From: Tychonema sp. LEGE 06208
GTDB taxonomy: Bacteria; Cyanobacteriota; Cyanobacteriia; Cyanobacteriales; Microcoleaceae
Assembly (NCBI RefSeq): GCF_015207505.1
Contig: NZ_JADEWT010000010.1
Span: 27,634 to 91,633 of the forward strand
Reading direction: 5' to 3'
DNA: 64,000 nucleotides
Position numbers and translations under genes: made by a program. Under the pieces are notes generated by a model. The model had not been told where the DNA came from. It saw only the letters and a program-made list of their open reading frames with translations, and did no database searches. Below, piece by piece: positions 52,388 to 63,019 of this stretch (the first letter of the stretch is position 1; every line of letters begins with the position of its first letter).

Positions 52388-53089
52388 TTATTTCAGCAAC
52401 TCCGAAACAGTCTTAAACGAGTAACCTTTTGACTGCAAAGTCTTGACAATTATCTCAGTTGCTGCTACGGTTTTCGAGCGATCGCCCCCGCCATCGTGCA
52501 TCACCACAATCGAACCCGGTCGCACATTATTAATCACCTGATTTGCAATATCATCTACCGTGTGAGTTTCCTCATAATCTTGAGAATCCACATCCCACAT
52601 AATCAATTTTTTGTGCATTTGGGAAACCAAATAAGACAAACCTATAAATCTCCGTCCCCAAGGTGGCCGAAAATTAATACTGTCCTGCTTCACCCCATTT
52701 TTCTGCAAAAGCTTGTCAGTTTTTTCGATCTCAGAAACCAAATGTGGCTGGGGTTTAAACATCATATCTTTGTGAGAGTAGGAATGGTTTCCCAACTCAT
52801 TTCCCCTCGCCACAATCATTGGCACGATTTCTGGATGTTTCTCAATATTGCGACCGACTTCAAAAAAAGTTGCTTTAATTTGATAGCGGTCTAAAATATC
52901 TAAAAGCTGATTTGTATAGGGAGGATAGGGGCCGTCATCGTAGGTAAGCGCCACAACTTTCTGTTCAGTATCAGCGCGGTTGAAACCGAAATAATTGTGA
53001 AAGTTAGTAACATTGATTAACAGTGTCGCTGCGAAAAATAACGCTATTGTGAAAAGCAGAAACTTTTGTAAATTTTTACCGATTCGCAT
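52388..53089 (-). CDS. Polysaccharide deacetylase (NodB homology domain), membrane-anchored
   Basis: 233 residues from the ATG complementary to 53087-53089 (a GTG at 53101 would add four). A hydrophobic anchor (about 9-28) is followed by the NodB domain: Asp51/Asp52 in LTYDDGPYPPYT, metal His102 and His106 in GNHSYSHKDM, RPPWGRRF and the C-terminal IVVMHDGGGDRSKT. It removes N-acetyl groups from a periplasmic or cell-wall polysaccharide (peptidoglycan or chitin-like); the substrate is not shown by the sequence. Stands alone; a MITE lies 24 bp upstream. Confidence 0.9.
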   Translation of the reverse strand: MRIGKNLQKFLLFTIALFFAATLLINVTNFHNYFGFNRADTEQKVVALTYDDGPYPPYTNQLLDILDRYQIKATFFEVGRNIEKHPEIVPMIVARGNELGNHSYSHKDMMFKPQPHLVSEIEKTDKLLQKNGVKQDSINFRPPWGRRFIGLSYLVSQMHKKLIMWDVDSQDYEETHTVDDIANQVINNVRPGSIVVMHDGGGDRSKTVAATEIIVKTLQSKGYSFKTVSELLK

Positions 53090-53112
53090 AGTTGCACGCA
53101 CTCGATTTAGAA

Positions 53113-53243
53113 TGACATCGATTAGGACTTACGCATCACAACCTGCATAAACCCGGTTTTAGGCTGTTTCTGCGGACTTTAACGAAGTATTTTCAAAAAA
53201 ACCCGGTTTCTGACTGCCCGTGCGTAAGTCCTAATCGATGTCA
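53113..53243. mobile_element. 131-bp MITE with perfect 23-bp terminal inverted repeats
   Basis: 53113-53135 and 53221-53243 are exact reverse complements (inner part ATTAGGACTTACGCA). The interior carries two copies of AAACCCGGTTT. The same ends without the outer bases (TGCGTAAG) and the same interior motif occur near 61629-61718, so this is one member of a family. It has no coding capacity. Confidence 0.85.
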
Positions 53244-53273
53244 GATTATAGCACGATCGGGGGCAGATTAGTC

Positions 53274-53304
53274 TTGACATTCTCCTGAATAAAAATGTTA
53301 TACT
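53274..53304 (+). promoter_or_regulatory. Candidate promoter of the hybrid giant kinase
   Basis: TTGACA at 53274-53279 is a consensus -35. GTTATA (53297-53302) at 17 bp or TATACT (53299-53304) at 19 bp gives the -10. Transcription would start about 135 bases before the ATG at 53447. It abuts the MITE end by 30 bp. Confidence 0.5.
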
Positions 53305-53446
53305 CGCAGTCAGGGTTATCTACTCATCATTCGACCTTTGGGACTTTCGACAAAAAAAAGCTGTAATTCACAAGTACGAAAGCTAACTATAAATAAAATT
53401 AATTGAACAATACTCAAGTTTTTTTTCAGCAACAGTAATTCCCAAC

Positions 53447-56400
53447 ATGATTTCACTGCCAGATATCACAATTGTCAGCCAAATCTATGAAAGTGCTAAT
53501 TCCCTCCTATACCGAGGCATCCTCAAATCAAATCAGCAACCTTTGATTTTGAAACTCCTCAAAGAGGATTACCCCACACCTGCCGAACTCTATCGCTATC
53601 AGCAGGAATACGAAATCACTCGCCGTCTCAACCTAGAGGAAACGATTAAAGCCTACGAACTGCGAAAATACGAGAACACACAAGTCATGTTGTTGGAGGA
53701 TTTTGGAGGAGAGTCATTAAAAATTCTGCTGGAAAATCGTACCTTTTCAGTATTAGAGTTTCTCCACCTTGCCATCCAAATCACAGATGCTTTAGCCAAA
53801 ATTCATCAAAAAAATGTCATTCACAAAGATATCAATCCGTCCAATATTGTCTTGAATCCTCAAACGGGACAATTAAAAATTATTGACTTTGGCTTATCTA
53901 CCATCCTATCCCAAGAGAATCCCAGCCTCAAAAGTCCTAACCTTCTAGAAGGAACATTGGCTTATATATCTCCCGAACAAACAGGGAGAATGAATCGAGT
54001 AATCGACTACCGCACCGACTTTTATTCTCTGGGCGTTACTTTCTATGAACTGCTAACCAACCAGTTGCCTTTTGCATCCGTCGATGCCCTTGAATTAGTC
54101 CATTGCCATATTGCCAAACAACCGACTCCACCTCATGAAATCAATCCCGAAATTCCCTTGAATCTCTCAGAAATTGTCAGAAAGTTAATGGCAAAAATGG
54201 CAGAAGATAGATATCAGAGTGCTTGGGGAATTAAGGCAGATTTAAAAACTTGTCTCACTCAATCTATAACTGGTCAAATTAAAGCTTTTTCCTTGGGATA
54301 CCAAGACATTTATCCTCAATTACAACTCCCTCAAAAACTGTACGGAAGAGAATCACAGATTGAATCATTATTGGCTGCTTTTGTTCGCGTAGCTTCGGGA
54401 GAAGAGAAACAACTAGGTGCGAGCAACCCAACGACAACTGAGTCACAAAATTGTCAGCGACAAGGACAAACTGAACTCATGCTAATTTCTGGATACTCTG
54501 GTATTGGAAAATCAGCTTTAGTTCAGGAATTGTATAAACTCATTACTCAAAAACGCGGCTACTTTATTGCAGGTAAATTTGACCAGTTGCAACGCGATAT
54601 TCCCTATCAAGCTTTAGTCGCGGCCTTCCAAGAATTGGTGCGGCAACTGCTCACGGAAACTCAAGCGCAATTAGAACAGTGGCAAGAGAAGATTCGAGGC
54701 GCATTAGGCAGCAATGGACAAATTATTATTGATGTCATCCCCGAAGTTGAACTGATTATTGGCAAACAGAATCCTGTCCCAGAATTGCCACCAACAGAAG
54801 CAAAAAATCGGTTTAATTTAGCTTTTCAAAACTTGATTCAGGTCTTTTGCCAAAAAGAGCATCCTCTCGTCTTATTTCTAGACGACCTTCAATGGACAGA
54901 CAGCGCTACGCTGCAATTAATCCAGTTGATAATGACCGATTTTACTACTCAATATCTGTTTGTAATCGGAGCTTATCGAGATAACGAAGTCACTGCAACT
55001 CATCCTGCAATGCTGACTTTATCTGAGATGAAAAAACAGGGAGTAGTAATTAATCATCTCTCCCTTTCACCCCTAAATTTAAACCAGGTTAATGAATTCA
55101 TTGCGGATACGCTGAAAACTGAGTGCGTCCCTACGCAAAGATTAGCAGAGTTGGTTTGGAAAAAAACACAGGGAAATCCCTTTTTTATCAAAGAGTTTCT
55201 CAAGTCACTTTATACAGAGCAATTGCTAAAATTTGATACTAATGCTGGGGCTTGGGATTGGGATTTAGAGCAAATTATAACTAGGAATATTACTGATAAC
55301 GTTATTGAGTTCATGGCAGATAAAATTCAAACCTTATCAGAGTCAGCACAAAAAGTTTTACGATTAGCCGCTTGTATTGGCAACAAATTTGATTTACAAA
55401 CCCTTTCCATTATTAATGAAACTTCTCAAAAAGCAGCGGCAAATGAATTGTGGGATGCCATTCAATCGGGATTGATATTACCCATTGGGGATGATTACAA
55501 ATTCCTGAAAACAAACCGAGAAGCGAAGGAATTAAAAATTACCTATAAATTTGCTCACGATCGCATCCAGCAAGCCGCCTATTCCCTAATTCCCCCAGAC
55601 GACAAGCAAGCCGTTCACTGGAAGATTGGGCAACTTTTATTGCAAAACACTTCGCCACAGAACCTCCAACAAAAGATTTTTGATATTGTCAATCAACTCA
55701 ACTTCGGTATAGAAGCAATTGACGTTCAGTTAGAAAGAGATAAACTGGCTCAATTAAATCTGATTGCTGGCAAAAAAGCGAAGGCATCAGCAGCTTGGAA
55801 ACCCGCCTGCAATTACTTAATAATTGGTATAAATTGCCTGAGTGCAGATAGTTGGCTTCGTCAGTATGACTTAACTCTGGCACTGTACGTGGAAACAGTA
55901 GAAGCTGCTATCTTGAGTGGCCACGTTGAGGAAATGGAAAAATTCGCTGACCTTGTGCTTCAACAAGCTACTTCATTGCTGGACAAAGTGAAAGTCTATG
56001 AAGTCAAAATTCAAGCCTATACAGCACAAAATAAACCTCTGGAAGCTATAGATACGGCACTTTCAGTATTGAAAATGTTAGGGATTCGCTTTCCTAAAAA
56101 AACAACTAAATTAAATATTTTCCTTGAACTGTTGAAGACTAAGTTAAGTTTAGGATGGAAGCGAATCGAGGATTTAATCGACCTACCAGTGATGACTAAT
56201 CCTGATAAGCTGGCAGCAATGCGTATCCTATCAACTGTCGTTTCTGCTGCCCATTTAGCCACACCTGACTTGGTGCCGATAATTGCGTTTAAACAGGTAA
56301 ATTTATCCATTAAATACGGGAATACTTCTGTGTCTTCTTGTGCCTATGCTACTTACGCACTAATTCTGTCGGGAGAAACCGTAGGAGACATTGAGACAGG

Positions 56401-59400
56401 TTATCAGTTTGGACAACTTGCTCTCTTATTACTCGATAAGTTTAATACTAAAGAACTCAAAGCCCGAACCCTATTTATTGTTAATTACTTTGTCAACCAT
56501 TGGAAAGAGCATCTTAGGGAAACTTTAAACCCTTTGCAAAAGGCTTACTCGATCGCTCTAGAAACAGGAGACTTAGAATATGCAGCTTATTCAGTTTGCG
56601 TATACTGCTACCATTCCTATGTATTGGGGAAGGAATTGGCAACAGTCGAGGGAGAGATGGCCATGTACAGTAATACCCTCAGCCAACTGAATCAAGAAAC
56701 ATCATATTACTACAACCAACTGACTCGACAGGTTGTATTGAACTTGATGGGACGGGCTGAAGATAAGTGCCGTTTAATCGGTGAAAGCTATGACGAAACA
56801 AAAATGTTGCCTCTGCATATAGAGGCGAATGCTCAAAATCTTTGTCGATCCCTCTATTTTTTTAAGTTAGTTCTCTGCTATATTTTTCAAGACTATCAGC
56901 AAGCTATAGAAAATGCCAAATCAGCCGAAAAATATAGCGATAGCGCTGTAGGTACTATTCCTCTCTACCATTTCTATAATTCTTTAGTTTATCTCGCTAT
57001 CTATTGTGACGCACCAAAATCCGAGCAAAAACTCATCCTCCAGAAGGTGAAAGGCAACCAGAAAAAGATCAGAAAATGGGCGCATTTTGCTCCGATGACT
57101 CACCTCCATAAATTCTATCTAGTGGAGGCAGAGCGATATCGAGTTTTGGGTGAAAATGTTAGGGCGATCGACTACTACGATCGCGCCATTGCCTTAGCCA
57201 AAGAACATGACTACATCAACGAAGAGGCTTTGGCTAATGAACTCGCTGCCAAGTTTTACCTCGCTTGGGGAAAAGAGCAAGTTGCCCAAGCCTATATGAC
57301 AAATGCTTACTACTGCTATTTACGTTGGGGTGCCACAGCTAAAATGACAGATTTGAAACGACAGTATCCAAAACTTTTAAAGCGTTTTACGACAGCCAAT
57401 ACGTCCATAGATTCGCGCAACAGCCTGTCTAATACCTCTGGCAGCACTTCAGGTGAAACCCTGGATTTGGCCGCATTGATGAAAGCATCTCAGGCGATCG
57501 CCAGTGAAATTGAGTTGGATAAACTCCTCACTACTTTGATGAGAATCCTGCTGGAAAGCTGCGGGGCACAAATTGGCTATCTAATTTTAGAGTCTCAAGG
57601 ACAACTAAGAGTCGAAGCGTCAGGTGAGGCTAACTCAAATCAGGTGATGGTTTTGCAATCGACTCCCATAGAAACCTGCCTGCCTTTGTCGATTATTCAG
57701 TATGTTGAAAGGACTCAGGAAGGACTGATTGAAACCAATGTGGCCCGTGAAGGCAGGTTTACCCAAGATGCTTATATCAAAGCACACCAGCCCAAGTCTA
57801 TTCTTTGCGCCCCTCTGCTCAATCAGGGGCAATTAATTGGAATTGTTTACTTGGAAAATAATTTAGCAGAGGGCGTTTTTACACCCGATCGCCTGGAAGT
57901 GATTCAACTATTATCAAGTCAGGCGGCGATCGCCCTTACCAACGCCAGACTCTATACTCAAGTACGATCGACGCAAAATCGCCTGAATAAATTCCTCAAT
58001 GCTATACCTTTAGGCATCTCCGTTCACGACGCCAAAGGACAAATCATCTACACCAATCAAGTTGCACAGCAATTACTGAATATTCAAGATTTACCCAAAG
58101 CCGAAACCGAAAAATTATCACAAACCTATGGCGTTTATCGTGCAGGCACTGGGGAGATGTATCCAGTCGAACAGCTACCCCTAGTGCGATCGCTTGGCGG
58201 TGAAAAAGCTCAGGCTGATGATTTGGAACTGCATCACAGCGACGGGAGCATTTTTGTAGAAGCAACGAGTACGCCAATTTTCGATGATACGGGTAATGTA
58301 GAGTATGCGATCGCAGCCTTTCAAGATATTAGCGATCGCAAACAAGCCGAAAAAACTCTCATCGAAAATATCCGCTTAGAACAAGAAATTAGCGATCGCA
58401 AACAAACAGAAGCAGAACTCGAACAAGCAAAAGAAGCAGCCGAATCAGCCAACAAAGCTAAAAGCACTTTCCTCGCCAACATGAGCCACGAATTGCGAAC
58501 TCCCCTGAACGCTATTCTAGGCTTTTCTCAACTGATGAATCAGGATACAAATCTGTTAAGTGAACAAACAGAAAACCTCAAGATTATTCATCGCAGTGGA
58601 GAGCATTTATTATCTCTAATCAATCAGATCCTTGACCTTTCCAAAGTAGAAGCCGGACGCATGACGCTATCGGAAACTAACTTTGACATTCATCAGTTCC
58701 TAGCCGATATCGAGGAGATGTTTGCGTTGCCAGCAAAATATCAAGGCTTACAATTACGATTTAAATATGCTGCTGATGTTCCTAAATATATCTACGCTGA
58801 TGAAGTTAAGTTGCGACAAGTGCTGATGAATTCAATCAGTAATGCTATTAAGTTTACCTCTTCTGGAAGCGTGTCTGTAGAAGTAAAAAGTAAACAGGCA
58901 AAACCCCAAAGTGAAGCCGAAACACACATCACCAAAAACCAACAACAAACAACCATTATCTTTGAAATAAAAGATACAGGACTTGGCATCGCTGCAGACG
59001 AACTAGAGAAACTATTCAAACCCTTCGTACAAACAGCATCAGGTCAAAAAGTACAGCAAGGAACAGGATTGGGACTGACGATTAGCCGTCAATTTATCCG
59101 CTTGATGGGAGGTGAAATAACAGTGATTAGTGGTGGCAAAGCTTTCACTCCCGGAATCCCTCTGGGGGAATTATCTGATGATACGACGCCTATACCAATA
59201 TCTGGTACAACATTTCAATTTGAGATTTCTGTGAGTATTGCTGATGGAAACCAAATTCAAAACCAACCCTACCATCGTCGCGTTGTTACTTTAGCACCCA
59301 ACCAACCCCAATATCGTATCCTAGTAGTCGATGATAAAGATGACAATCGGCAACTGTTAATTAAACTCCTCAAACCTCTGGGTTTTAAAGTGCAAGAAGC

Positions 59401-59947
59401 GAGTAACGGTATTGAAGCACTTGAAATTTGGGATTCATACTCACCACACCTGATCTGGATGGATATGAGAATGCCCGTTATGGATGGTTACGAAGCAACA
59501 AGACAGATTAAAAGTACAACTAAAGGGCAAGCTACTGCTGTTATTGCTTTGACAGCTAGCGTGTGGGAAGAAGAAAAGGCAATTATTTTATCGGCTGGCT
59601 GCGATGATTTTGTGCGAAAACCCTTCCCCACAGAAGCTATCTTTGACATTATGGCTAAACATTTGGGAGTCAGTTATATTTATGAGGAGCAAGAGCTATC
59701 GTCTTCGGCTGATAATGTGAAGGGAGAACCCTTAAATTTAACAGATTTATTAGCAACCATGTCACCAATATGGATTGTAAAATTGCATGAAGCAGCTCTT
59801 GACGCGGATTCCGAATTAGTGTCTGAACTCCTTGAGGAAATTCCTGATTTCCAAGTTCTAGAACTTCAGACTCTCAGAGGTTGGCTGAATAAATTTCAGT
59901 TTGAGAATATTCTCGATTTAACTGAACCTTTGGTTGGTGAATCTTGA
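53447..59947 (+). CDS. HstK-type giant hybrid kinase: Ser/Thr kinase - ATPase - GAF - PAS - HisKA/HATPase - receiver
   Basis: 2166 residues. Ser/Thr kinase 10-270: Lys36, HKDINPSN 126-133 (Asn130 replaces the usual Lys of HRDxKxxN) and a normal DFG 147-149. ATPase: GYSGIGKS (about 350) and [13 protein letters not shown]. Helical region to about 1310, GAF to about 1500, one PAS (about 1510-1640, [18 protein letters not shown]). A coiled coil leads to [16 protein letters not shown] with His1681; this is a classic HisKA type, unlike the HEINNP type of the array. HATPase: [25 protein letters not shown]. Receiver from about 1957 with phosphoacceptor Asp2006 ([12 protein letters not shown]) and Lys in RKPF, then a ~95-residue helical tail. 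It is 15 kb from the array and on the other strand. The protein faces the response regulator at 60121-61311 (convergent). Confidence 0.92.
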   Translation: MISLPDITIVSQIYESANSLLYRGILKSNQQPLILKLLKEDYPTPAELYRYQQEYEITRRLNLEETIKAYELRKYENTQVMLLEDFGGESLKILLENRTFSVLEFLHLAIQITDALAKIHQKNVIHKDINPSNIVLNPQTGQLKIIDFGLSTILSQENPSLKSPNLLEGTLAYISPEQTGRMNRVIDYRTDFYSLGVTFYELLTNQLPFASVDALELVHCHIAKQPTPPHEINPEIPLNLSEIVRKLMAKMAEDRYQSAWGIKADLKTCLTQSITGQIKAFSLGYQDIYPQLQLPQKLYGRESQIESLLAAFVRVASGEEKQLGASNPTTTESQNCQRQGQTELMLISGYSGIGKSALVQELYKLITQKRGYFIAGKFDQLQRDIPYQALVAAFQELVRQLLTETQAQLEQWQEKIRGALGSNGQIIIDVIPEVELIIGKQNPVPELPPTEAKNRFNLAFQNLIQVFCQKEHPLVLFLDDLQWTDSATLQLIQLIMTDFTTQYLFVIGAYRDNEVTATHPAMLTLSEMKKQGVVINHLSLSPLNLNQVNEFIADTLKTECVPTQRLAELVWKKTQGNPFFIKEFLKSLYTEQLLKFDTNAGAWDWDLEQIITRNITDNVIEFMADKIQTLSESAQKVLRLAACIGNKFDLQTLSIINETSQKAAANELWDAIQSGLILPIGDDYKFLKTNREAKELKITYKFAHDRIQQAAYSLIPPDDKQAVHWKIGQLLLQNTSPQNLQQKIFDIVNQLNFGIEAIDVQLERDKLAQLNLIAGKKAKASAAWKPACNYLIIGINCLSADSWLRQYDLTLALYVETVEAAILSGHVEEMEKFADLVLQQATSLLDKVKVYEVKIQAYTAQNKPLEAIDTALSVLKMLGIRFPKKTTKLNIFLELLKTKLSLGWKRIEDLIDLPVMTNPDKLAAMRILSTVVSAAHLATPDLVPIIAFKQVNLSIKYGNTSVSSCAYATYALILSGETVGDIETGYQFGQLALLLLDKFNTKELKARTLFIVNYFVNHWKEHLRETLNPLQKAYSIALETGDLEYAAYSVCVYCYHSYVLGKELATVEGEMAMYSNTLSQLNQETSYYYNQLTRQVVLNLMGRAEDKCRLIGESYDETKMLPLHIEANAQNLCRSLYFFKLVLCYIFQDYQQAIENAKSAEKYSDSAVGTIPLYHFYNSLVYLAIYCDAPKSEQKLILQKVKGNQKKIRKWAHFAPMTHLHKFYLVEAERYRVLGENVRAIDYYDRAIALAKEHDYINEEALANELAAKFYLAWGKEQVAQAYMTNAYYCYLRWGATAKMTDLKRQYPKLLKRFTTANTSIDSRNSLSNTSGSTSGETLDLAALMKASQAIASEIELDKLLTTLMRILLESCGAQIGYLILESQGQLRVEASGEANSNQVMVLQSTPIETCLPLSIIQYVERTQEGLIETNVAREGRFTQDAYIKAHQPKSILCAPLLNQGQLIGIVYLENNLAEGVFTPDRLEVIQLLSSQAAIALTNARLYTQVRSTQNRLNKFLNAIPLGISVHDAKGQIIYTNQVAQQLLNIQDLPKAETEKLSQTYGVYRAGTGEMYPVEQLPLVRSLGGEKAQADDLELHHSDGSIFVEATSTPIFDDTGNVEYAIAAFQDISDRKQAEKTLIENIRLEQEISDRKQTEAELEQAKEAAESANKAKSTFLANMSHELRTPLNAILGFSQLMNQDTNLLSEQTENLKIIHRSGEHLLSLINQILDLSKVEAGRMTLSETNFDIHQFLADIEEMFALPAKYQGLQLRFKYAADVPKYIYADEVKLRQVLMNSISNAIKFTSSGSVSVEVKSKQAKPQSEAETHITKNQQQTTIIFEIKDTGLGIAADELEKLFKPFVQTASGQKVQQGTGLGLTISRQFIRLMGGEITVISGGKAFTPGIPLGELSDDTTPIPISGTTFQFEISVSIADGNQIQNQPYHRRVVTLAPNQPQYRILVVDDKDDNRQLLIKLLKPLGFKVQEASNGIEALEIWDSYSPHLIWMDMRMPVMDGYEATRQIKSTTKGQATAVIALTASVWEEEKAIILSAGCDDFVRKPFPTEAIFDIMAKHLGVSYIYEEQELSSSADNVKGEPLNLTDLLATMSPIWIVKLHEAALDADSELVSELLEEIPDFQVLELQTLRGWLNKFQFENILDLTEPLVGES

Positions 59948-59984
59948 TGCAGCAGATTGCAGTTGTATCAAGTAAATTATCGAT

Positions 59985-60062
59985 ATATCCCCCCTAACCG
60001 CCCTTAATAAGGGGGGGACAAGAGTATTCAAAGTCCCCCGACTATCCGGGGGATTTAGGGGG
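59985..60062. repeat. C/G-run repeat between convergent genes, may terminate both
   Basis: ATCCCCCCTAACCGCCC, TTAATAAGGGGGGG, then CCCCCG (60035-60040) pairing with CGGGGG (60047-60052) and GATTTAGGGGGAT. It is of the same general C-run/G-run type as the centres of the foldback repeats at 45197 and 47104. As a strong hairpin in a 173-bp convergent gap it could act in both directions. Confidence 0.45.
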
Positions 60063-60120
60063 ATCTAAACTCACCTAAAAATAGTAGCGGTTGAAACCGC
60101 CGAACGATTTTGGGGGTGAC

Positions 60121-61311
60121 TTAATTCACTTCAATCATTGAGTTTAGGGGAGACTGTTTTAACTTGGTAAGGTCGCGGATGGTAATTGAGCAGCCGTCTC
60201 CCAATTTCACAGCAGTTACATAACAGCATTTGCCAATGTCATCGCTTTCTAGATGCACCTCTCCTGCAAGTGATTCTCCAGTCTCCACAACCTCTACTAA
60301 TAAATCAAATAATTTTGGAATCAATCTATCGAGCAGTTTTTTTAGAACGGGTTCGCCCGCTAGTTCTGTGCGTTTTTTCCCTAAGAGTCTGGCAAAGACA
60401 GGGTTAACTACCAAGCAGCGAAAATCTTCAATTTCTCCACCAATATCCCCTCTCACCGCCTGCACTGCGGCTATTGCATCCAGAGAGGAGTTTAGCAAAT
60501 TGGCCAGCAGGGTGCGAGATTGGTAGGCAATTTCTGCGGTTTGCTGGTGTCGCTCGATTGCTTCTTTAAGCTGGCGTTTTTGGTGCCCGATAGTGACCTG
60601 AGTTTCGAGGCGAACTAGCACTTCTTCCGGCTCAAAAGGTTTAGAGATGTAGTCAACTCCCCCTACCTTAAAAGCTTTGACTTTATCAAAAATTTGGTCA
60701 AGTGCGCTTAAGAAAATAATCGGAATTTCTGAGGTGTTTTCATCGGATTTGAGGGCTTGGCAGACTTGATAGCCGTCCATGTCTGGCATTTTAATATCCA
60801 GCAATATAGCATCGGGGGGATGATTGCGAACTGTTCTCAAGGCCATCGCACCATTGGTGACGCAGCGAACTTTATAGCCATTCTTATTGAGAATTTCTGT
60901 GAGAAAACGCAGATTTTCTGGAAGGTCATCAACAATTAAAATGTTGCCTTTGCAAGTTTCTAATTCATTGATGTCACTTCCTTGGGCCGCAGTCATCGTC
61001 ATAGGTTCGCCTTTTGCATTGGCGATCGCAGTTGCAGTTGTGGTGTTTTGCTTCTCTACCAGAGAGCGAAAGTTATTCTTAGTAACTTTTTCCCCCATTA
61101 CGTCTGAAAGGCGCTGCCACAGGATGGCTGCTAAATCTTTGATATGTCCTATGCTCAGGTACAAGCTGTCAGCAATGACACTATAAGTTGCGTTTTCCCA
61201 AGCAGCTTTTAAGATTTCTTTTTCAAGCAAACTTAAGGTTTTACTGGTTTTGGACTCTAAGGCTGATTCGATAAATTCTAGGGCTTCTTCAAAAGTCATA
61301 TACACATCCAT
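60121..61311 (-). CDS. Response regulator with N-terminal vWA-MoxR-associated (VMAP)-type HTH and C-terminal PAS-like domain
   Basis: 396 residues. Residues about 5-85 (FEEALEFIESAL, LSLLEKEILKAAWENATYSV, LYLSIGHIKDLAAILWQRLS, VMGEKVTKNNF) match the helix-turn-helix domain first described in vWA-MoxR-associated (VMAP) conflict proteins and seen in many cyanobacterial fusions. A receiver follows at 122-240: Asp128/129, phosphoacceptor Asp172 in LLDIKMPDMDGYQ, Ser202, Lys224 in YISKPF. After a helix (RQLKEAIERHQQTAEIAYQ), residues about 270-385 look like a PAS domain (NSSLDAIAAVQAVRG, CLVVNPVFARLLGKK, ITIRDLTKLKQ). No catalytic output is visible. It is convergent with the hybrid giant kinase, which makes it a candidate partner. 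Confidence 0.82.
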   Translation of the reverse strand: MDVYMTFEEALEFIESALESKTSKTLSLLEKEILKAAWENATYSVIADSLYLSIGHIKDLAAILWQRLSDVMGEKVTKNNFRSLVEKQNTTTATAIANAKGEPMTMTAAQGSDINELETCKGNILIVDDLPENLRFLTEILNKNGYKVRCVTNGAMALRTVRNHPPDAILLDIKMPDMDGYQVCQALKSDENTSEIPIIFLSALDQIFDKVKAFKVGGVDYISKPFEPEEVLVRLETQVTIGHQKRQLKEAIERHQQTAEIAYQSRTLLANLLNSSLDAIAAVQAVRGDIGGEIEDFRCLVVNPVFARLLGKKRTELAGEPVLKKLLDRLIPKLFDLLVEVVETGESLAGEVHLESDDIGKCCYVTAVKLGDGCSITIRDLTKLKQSPLNSMIEVN

Positions 61312-61628
61312 CTCATCGGGTAAAGTTTTTAAGTTTTGAACCCTAGCTTTGAGTTATACACCGTAGTAAGTCGGTGGGGAAATTCCTAATAGCTATTATG
61401 ACAGACTTATTGACAATTACGCTCTGGGCGATCGCCCCCGATCCTCATTTTACCTTGTCGAAGCAAAAGTAGCGATCGCCCGCTTAATTCTTTTTGAGGG
61501 CGATCGGCTTAAATCCTTGTCAGCACAAGGCTTTTAAGTTGATTGTCACCCCCGTCAGCTCTTTGAGTTTGTTCGCATACATTTTTGCCCACCTCTTTCT
61601 TCACCAGTCCTGGACGCACTCCCACCAA

Positions 61629-61696
61629 AGAAACCGGGTTTTTTACCGAATCTGCGGGCTGCAACCTCTGTATTTTCGTAAAAAAACCCGGTTTCT
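61629..61696. repeat. 68-bp inverted repeat with AGAAACCGGGTTTTTT ends
   Basis: 61629-61650 pairs with the complement of 61673-61696 (AGAAACCGGGTTTTTT at both ends). The flank ATGCGTAAGCCCTATT at 61705-61720 resembles the end of the 53113-53243 MITE, so this is probably a decayed relative. Confidence 0.65.
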
Positions 61697-61740
61697 GGGC
61701 CCCCATGCGTAAGCCCTATTCACATAACGATCCGAATGAT

Positions 61741-61931
61741 CCGACTTTTCCGACTTTTCGATCCGACTTTTCCGACTTGCTTTAGGCCGATCGTCCAAAC
61801 ATACTATTGAATAGCATCCACCAAAAGACAGAGAAAAGTATCAGTCATGCTGTCGATCTGCTCTATCTAAAGATAGATAGTAAAACCAGGGCGTCCGACT
61901 TTTCCGACTTTACGAGCCGACTTTTCCGACT
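61741..61931. repeat. CCGACTTTT tandem/interspersed repeats
   Basis: Two clusters (61741-61780; 61894-61931) of CCGACTTTT units, four and four, spaced by 7-14 bp and separated by ~110 bp of unrelated sequence. No CRISPR-like spacer regularity. Confidence 0.7.
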
Positions 61932-62125
61932 GACAGGGGCGGGGGAGGGAAGCCCTGATACAGACATGGAAAGGATGCAGCTTCAAAAAAAGAGCAACTG
62001 AATCCAATCTTTATCCGCATAAATACTGAGACCACACTCAGCTAGATGTTTGCGGGATTGGGGTGCAACGAAAAAAGCAACAGAGGAATGTTCCTTCACA
62101 TCGATCTTTCACCATTTTTTAAGTC

Positions 62126-63019
62126 ATGTCAAATTCTCAATCCGTTATTGCAACAGACATTCGGTGTTGTCCAGAAGATATAGAGAAAGCATTTTGGCAG
62201 TTATGGCAGCAGAACCGAGATGATCTTTACCGTTGCTGTCTCAGGTGGATGGGGGGGAATCCTGCTGATGCCGAAGAGGTGCTCAGTCGCGCCATGCTCA
62301 AAGCTTGGGATAAATTGCCAGACTATGCCGAAAAAATCACCAACCTCCGAGCTTGGATCACCCGCTTAACCCATAATCTATGTATAGATATACATCGAGA
62401 ACGTCGCCGGAAGGCAATGCAGATCGAGGATATTGAAGAAGTAGCTGCTACAGGAAATTCAGCAGTTATTTCTGGTTTGAACTCTCCTGAAGAAGCACTT
62501 CTACATCATGAGTTGGGACAGTACATTCGCCGCGCTATTGATACTCTTCCTTCTCGATTACGCAATCCGTTTATCCTGCGTTACTGCCACCAGATTGCCT
62601 ATCAAGATATTGCCCAACAACTTGCTCTCTCGCTCAATAACGTTTACAAGCGCATCCAACAGGCACGAGAAATTCTGCAAAAGCGTTTGAGCGGGTATTT
62701 GTCAGGGTTGGATGATGCTTTGTCAGATTCCTCCGAGTCGTCTCAAAAGGGGGACGTTGCCTTTAGCAGCGATGATTTTGCTGTAGGGGTAGTACCCCAG
62801 TGCCTACCCCGTCAAGATTGTGGGGCGATTCCCTACGGGATAGCTTCGCTTGACGCGGGGGAATTGCCCCTACAATCCGCTGAAACGATCGCATCCGACT
62901 CGATCGCCCCGATGACAGAGAACATTGGCGAGACAATTAATTATCAGGTAACAGCAATATGTCTAGAAACACTACATTCCGGGTGGTATCCCTCACTCAG
63001 TCCTCTGGGGTGGAGTTGA
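62126..63019 (+). CDS. ECF-like RNA polymerase sigma factor with long C-terminal extension
   Basis: 297 residues. Sigma region 2 about 20-95 (AFWQLWQQNRDDLYRCCLRWMGG, ADAEEVLSRAMLKAWD, NLRAWITRLTHNLCIDIHRERRR) and region 4 about 130-195 (AIDTLPSRLRNPFILRYCHQIAYQDIAQQL, LSLNNVYKRIQQAREIL) give an ECF-type sigma factor. A further ~100 residues after region 4 are not domain-like: Ser-rich, then 31 residues encoded by an inserted repeat (62782-62874), then an acidic tail. No anti-sigma gene is adjacent. The stop lies inside the following TPR gene (61-bp overlap), suggesting co-translation and a shared role. Confidence 0.85.
   Translation: MSNSQSVIATDIRCCPEDIEKAFWQLWQQNRDDLYRCCLRWMGGNPADAEEVLSRAMLKAWDKLPDYAEKITNLRAWITRLTHNLCIDIHRERRRKAMQIEDIEEVAATGNSAVISGLNSPEEALLHHELGQYIRRAIDTLPSRLRNPFILRYCHQIAYQDIAQQLALSLNNVYKRIQQAREILQKRLSGYLSGLDDALSDSSESSQKGDVAFSSDDFAVGVVPQCLPRQDCGAIPYGIASLDAGELPLQSAETIASDSIAPMTENIGETINYQVTAICLETLHSGWYPSLSPLGWS
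62782..62874. repeat. Palindromic repeat inserted in the sigma-factor coding region
   Basis: TGTAGGGG (62782-62789) and its complement CCCCTACA (62867-62874) end a 93-bp unit with further inner symmetry (TAGTACCCC; GGGGGAATTGCCCC) and the CCCTACGGGATAGCTTCGC motif. It is in frame and adds about 31 residues (GVVPQCLPRQ to ELPLQS). Confidence 0.75.

Larger units (their letters stand above)
61312..62125. other. 814-bp intergenic region with repeats, no gene
   Basis: Contains HIP1 sites, the inverted repeat at 61629-61696 and CCGACTTTT repeats at 61741-61780 and 61894-61931. Open frames here (for example 61494-61712) run through repeats and show no domain. The sigma gene promoter should be in 61990-62125, but none stands out. 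Confidence 0.55.

Noticed and set aside
53271..53304. IS605-type terminal sequence suggested by GTCTTGACATTCTCC
   Set aside because: Only about 15 bases agree, there is no following hairpin or transposase, and it reads well as a promoter.
61494..62001. Small open frames between the response regulator and sigma factor
   Set aside because: Composed of repeat units; no conserved domain, ribosome site or coding bias apparent.
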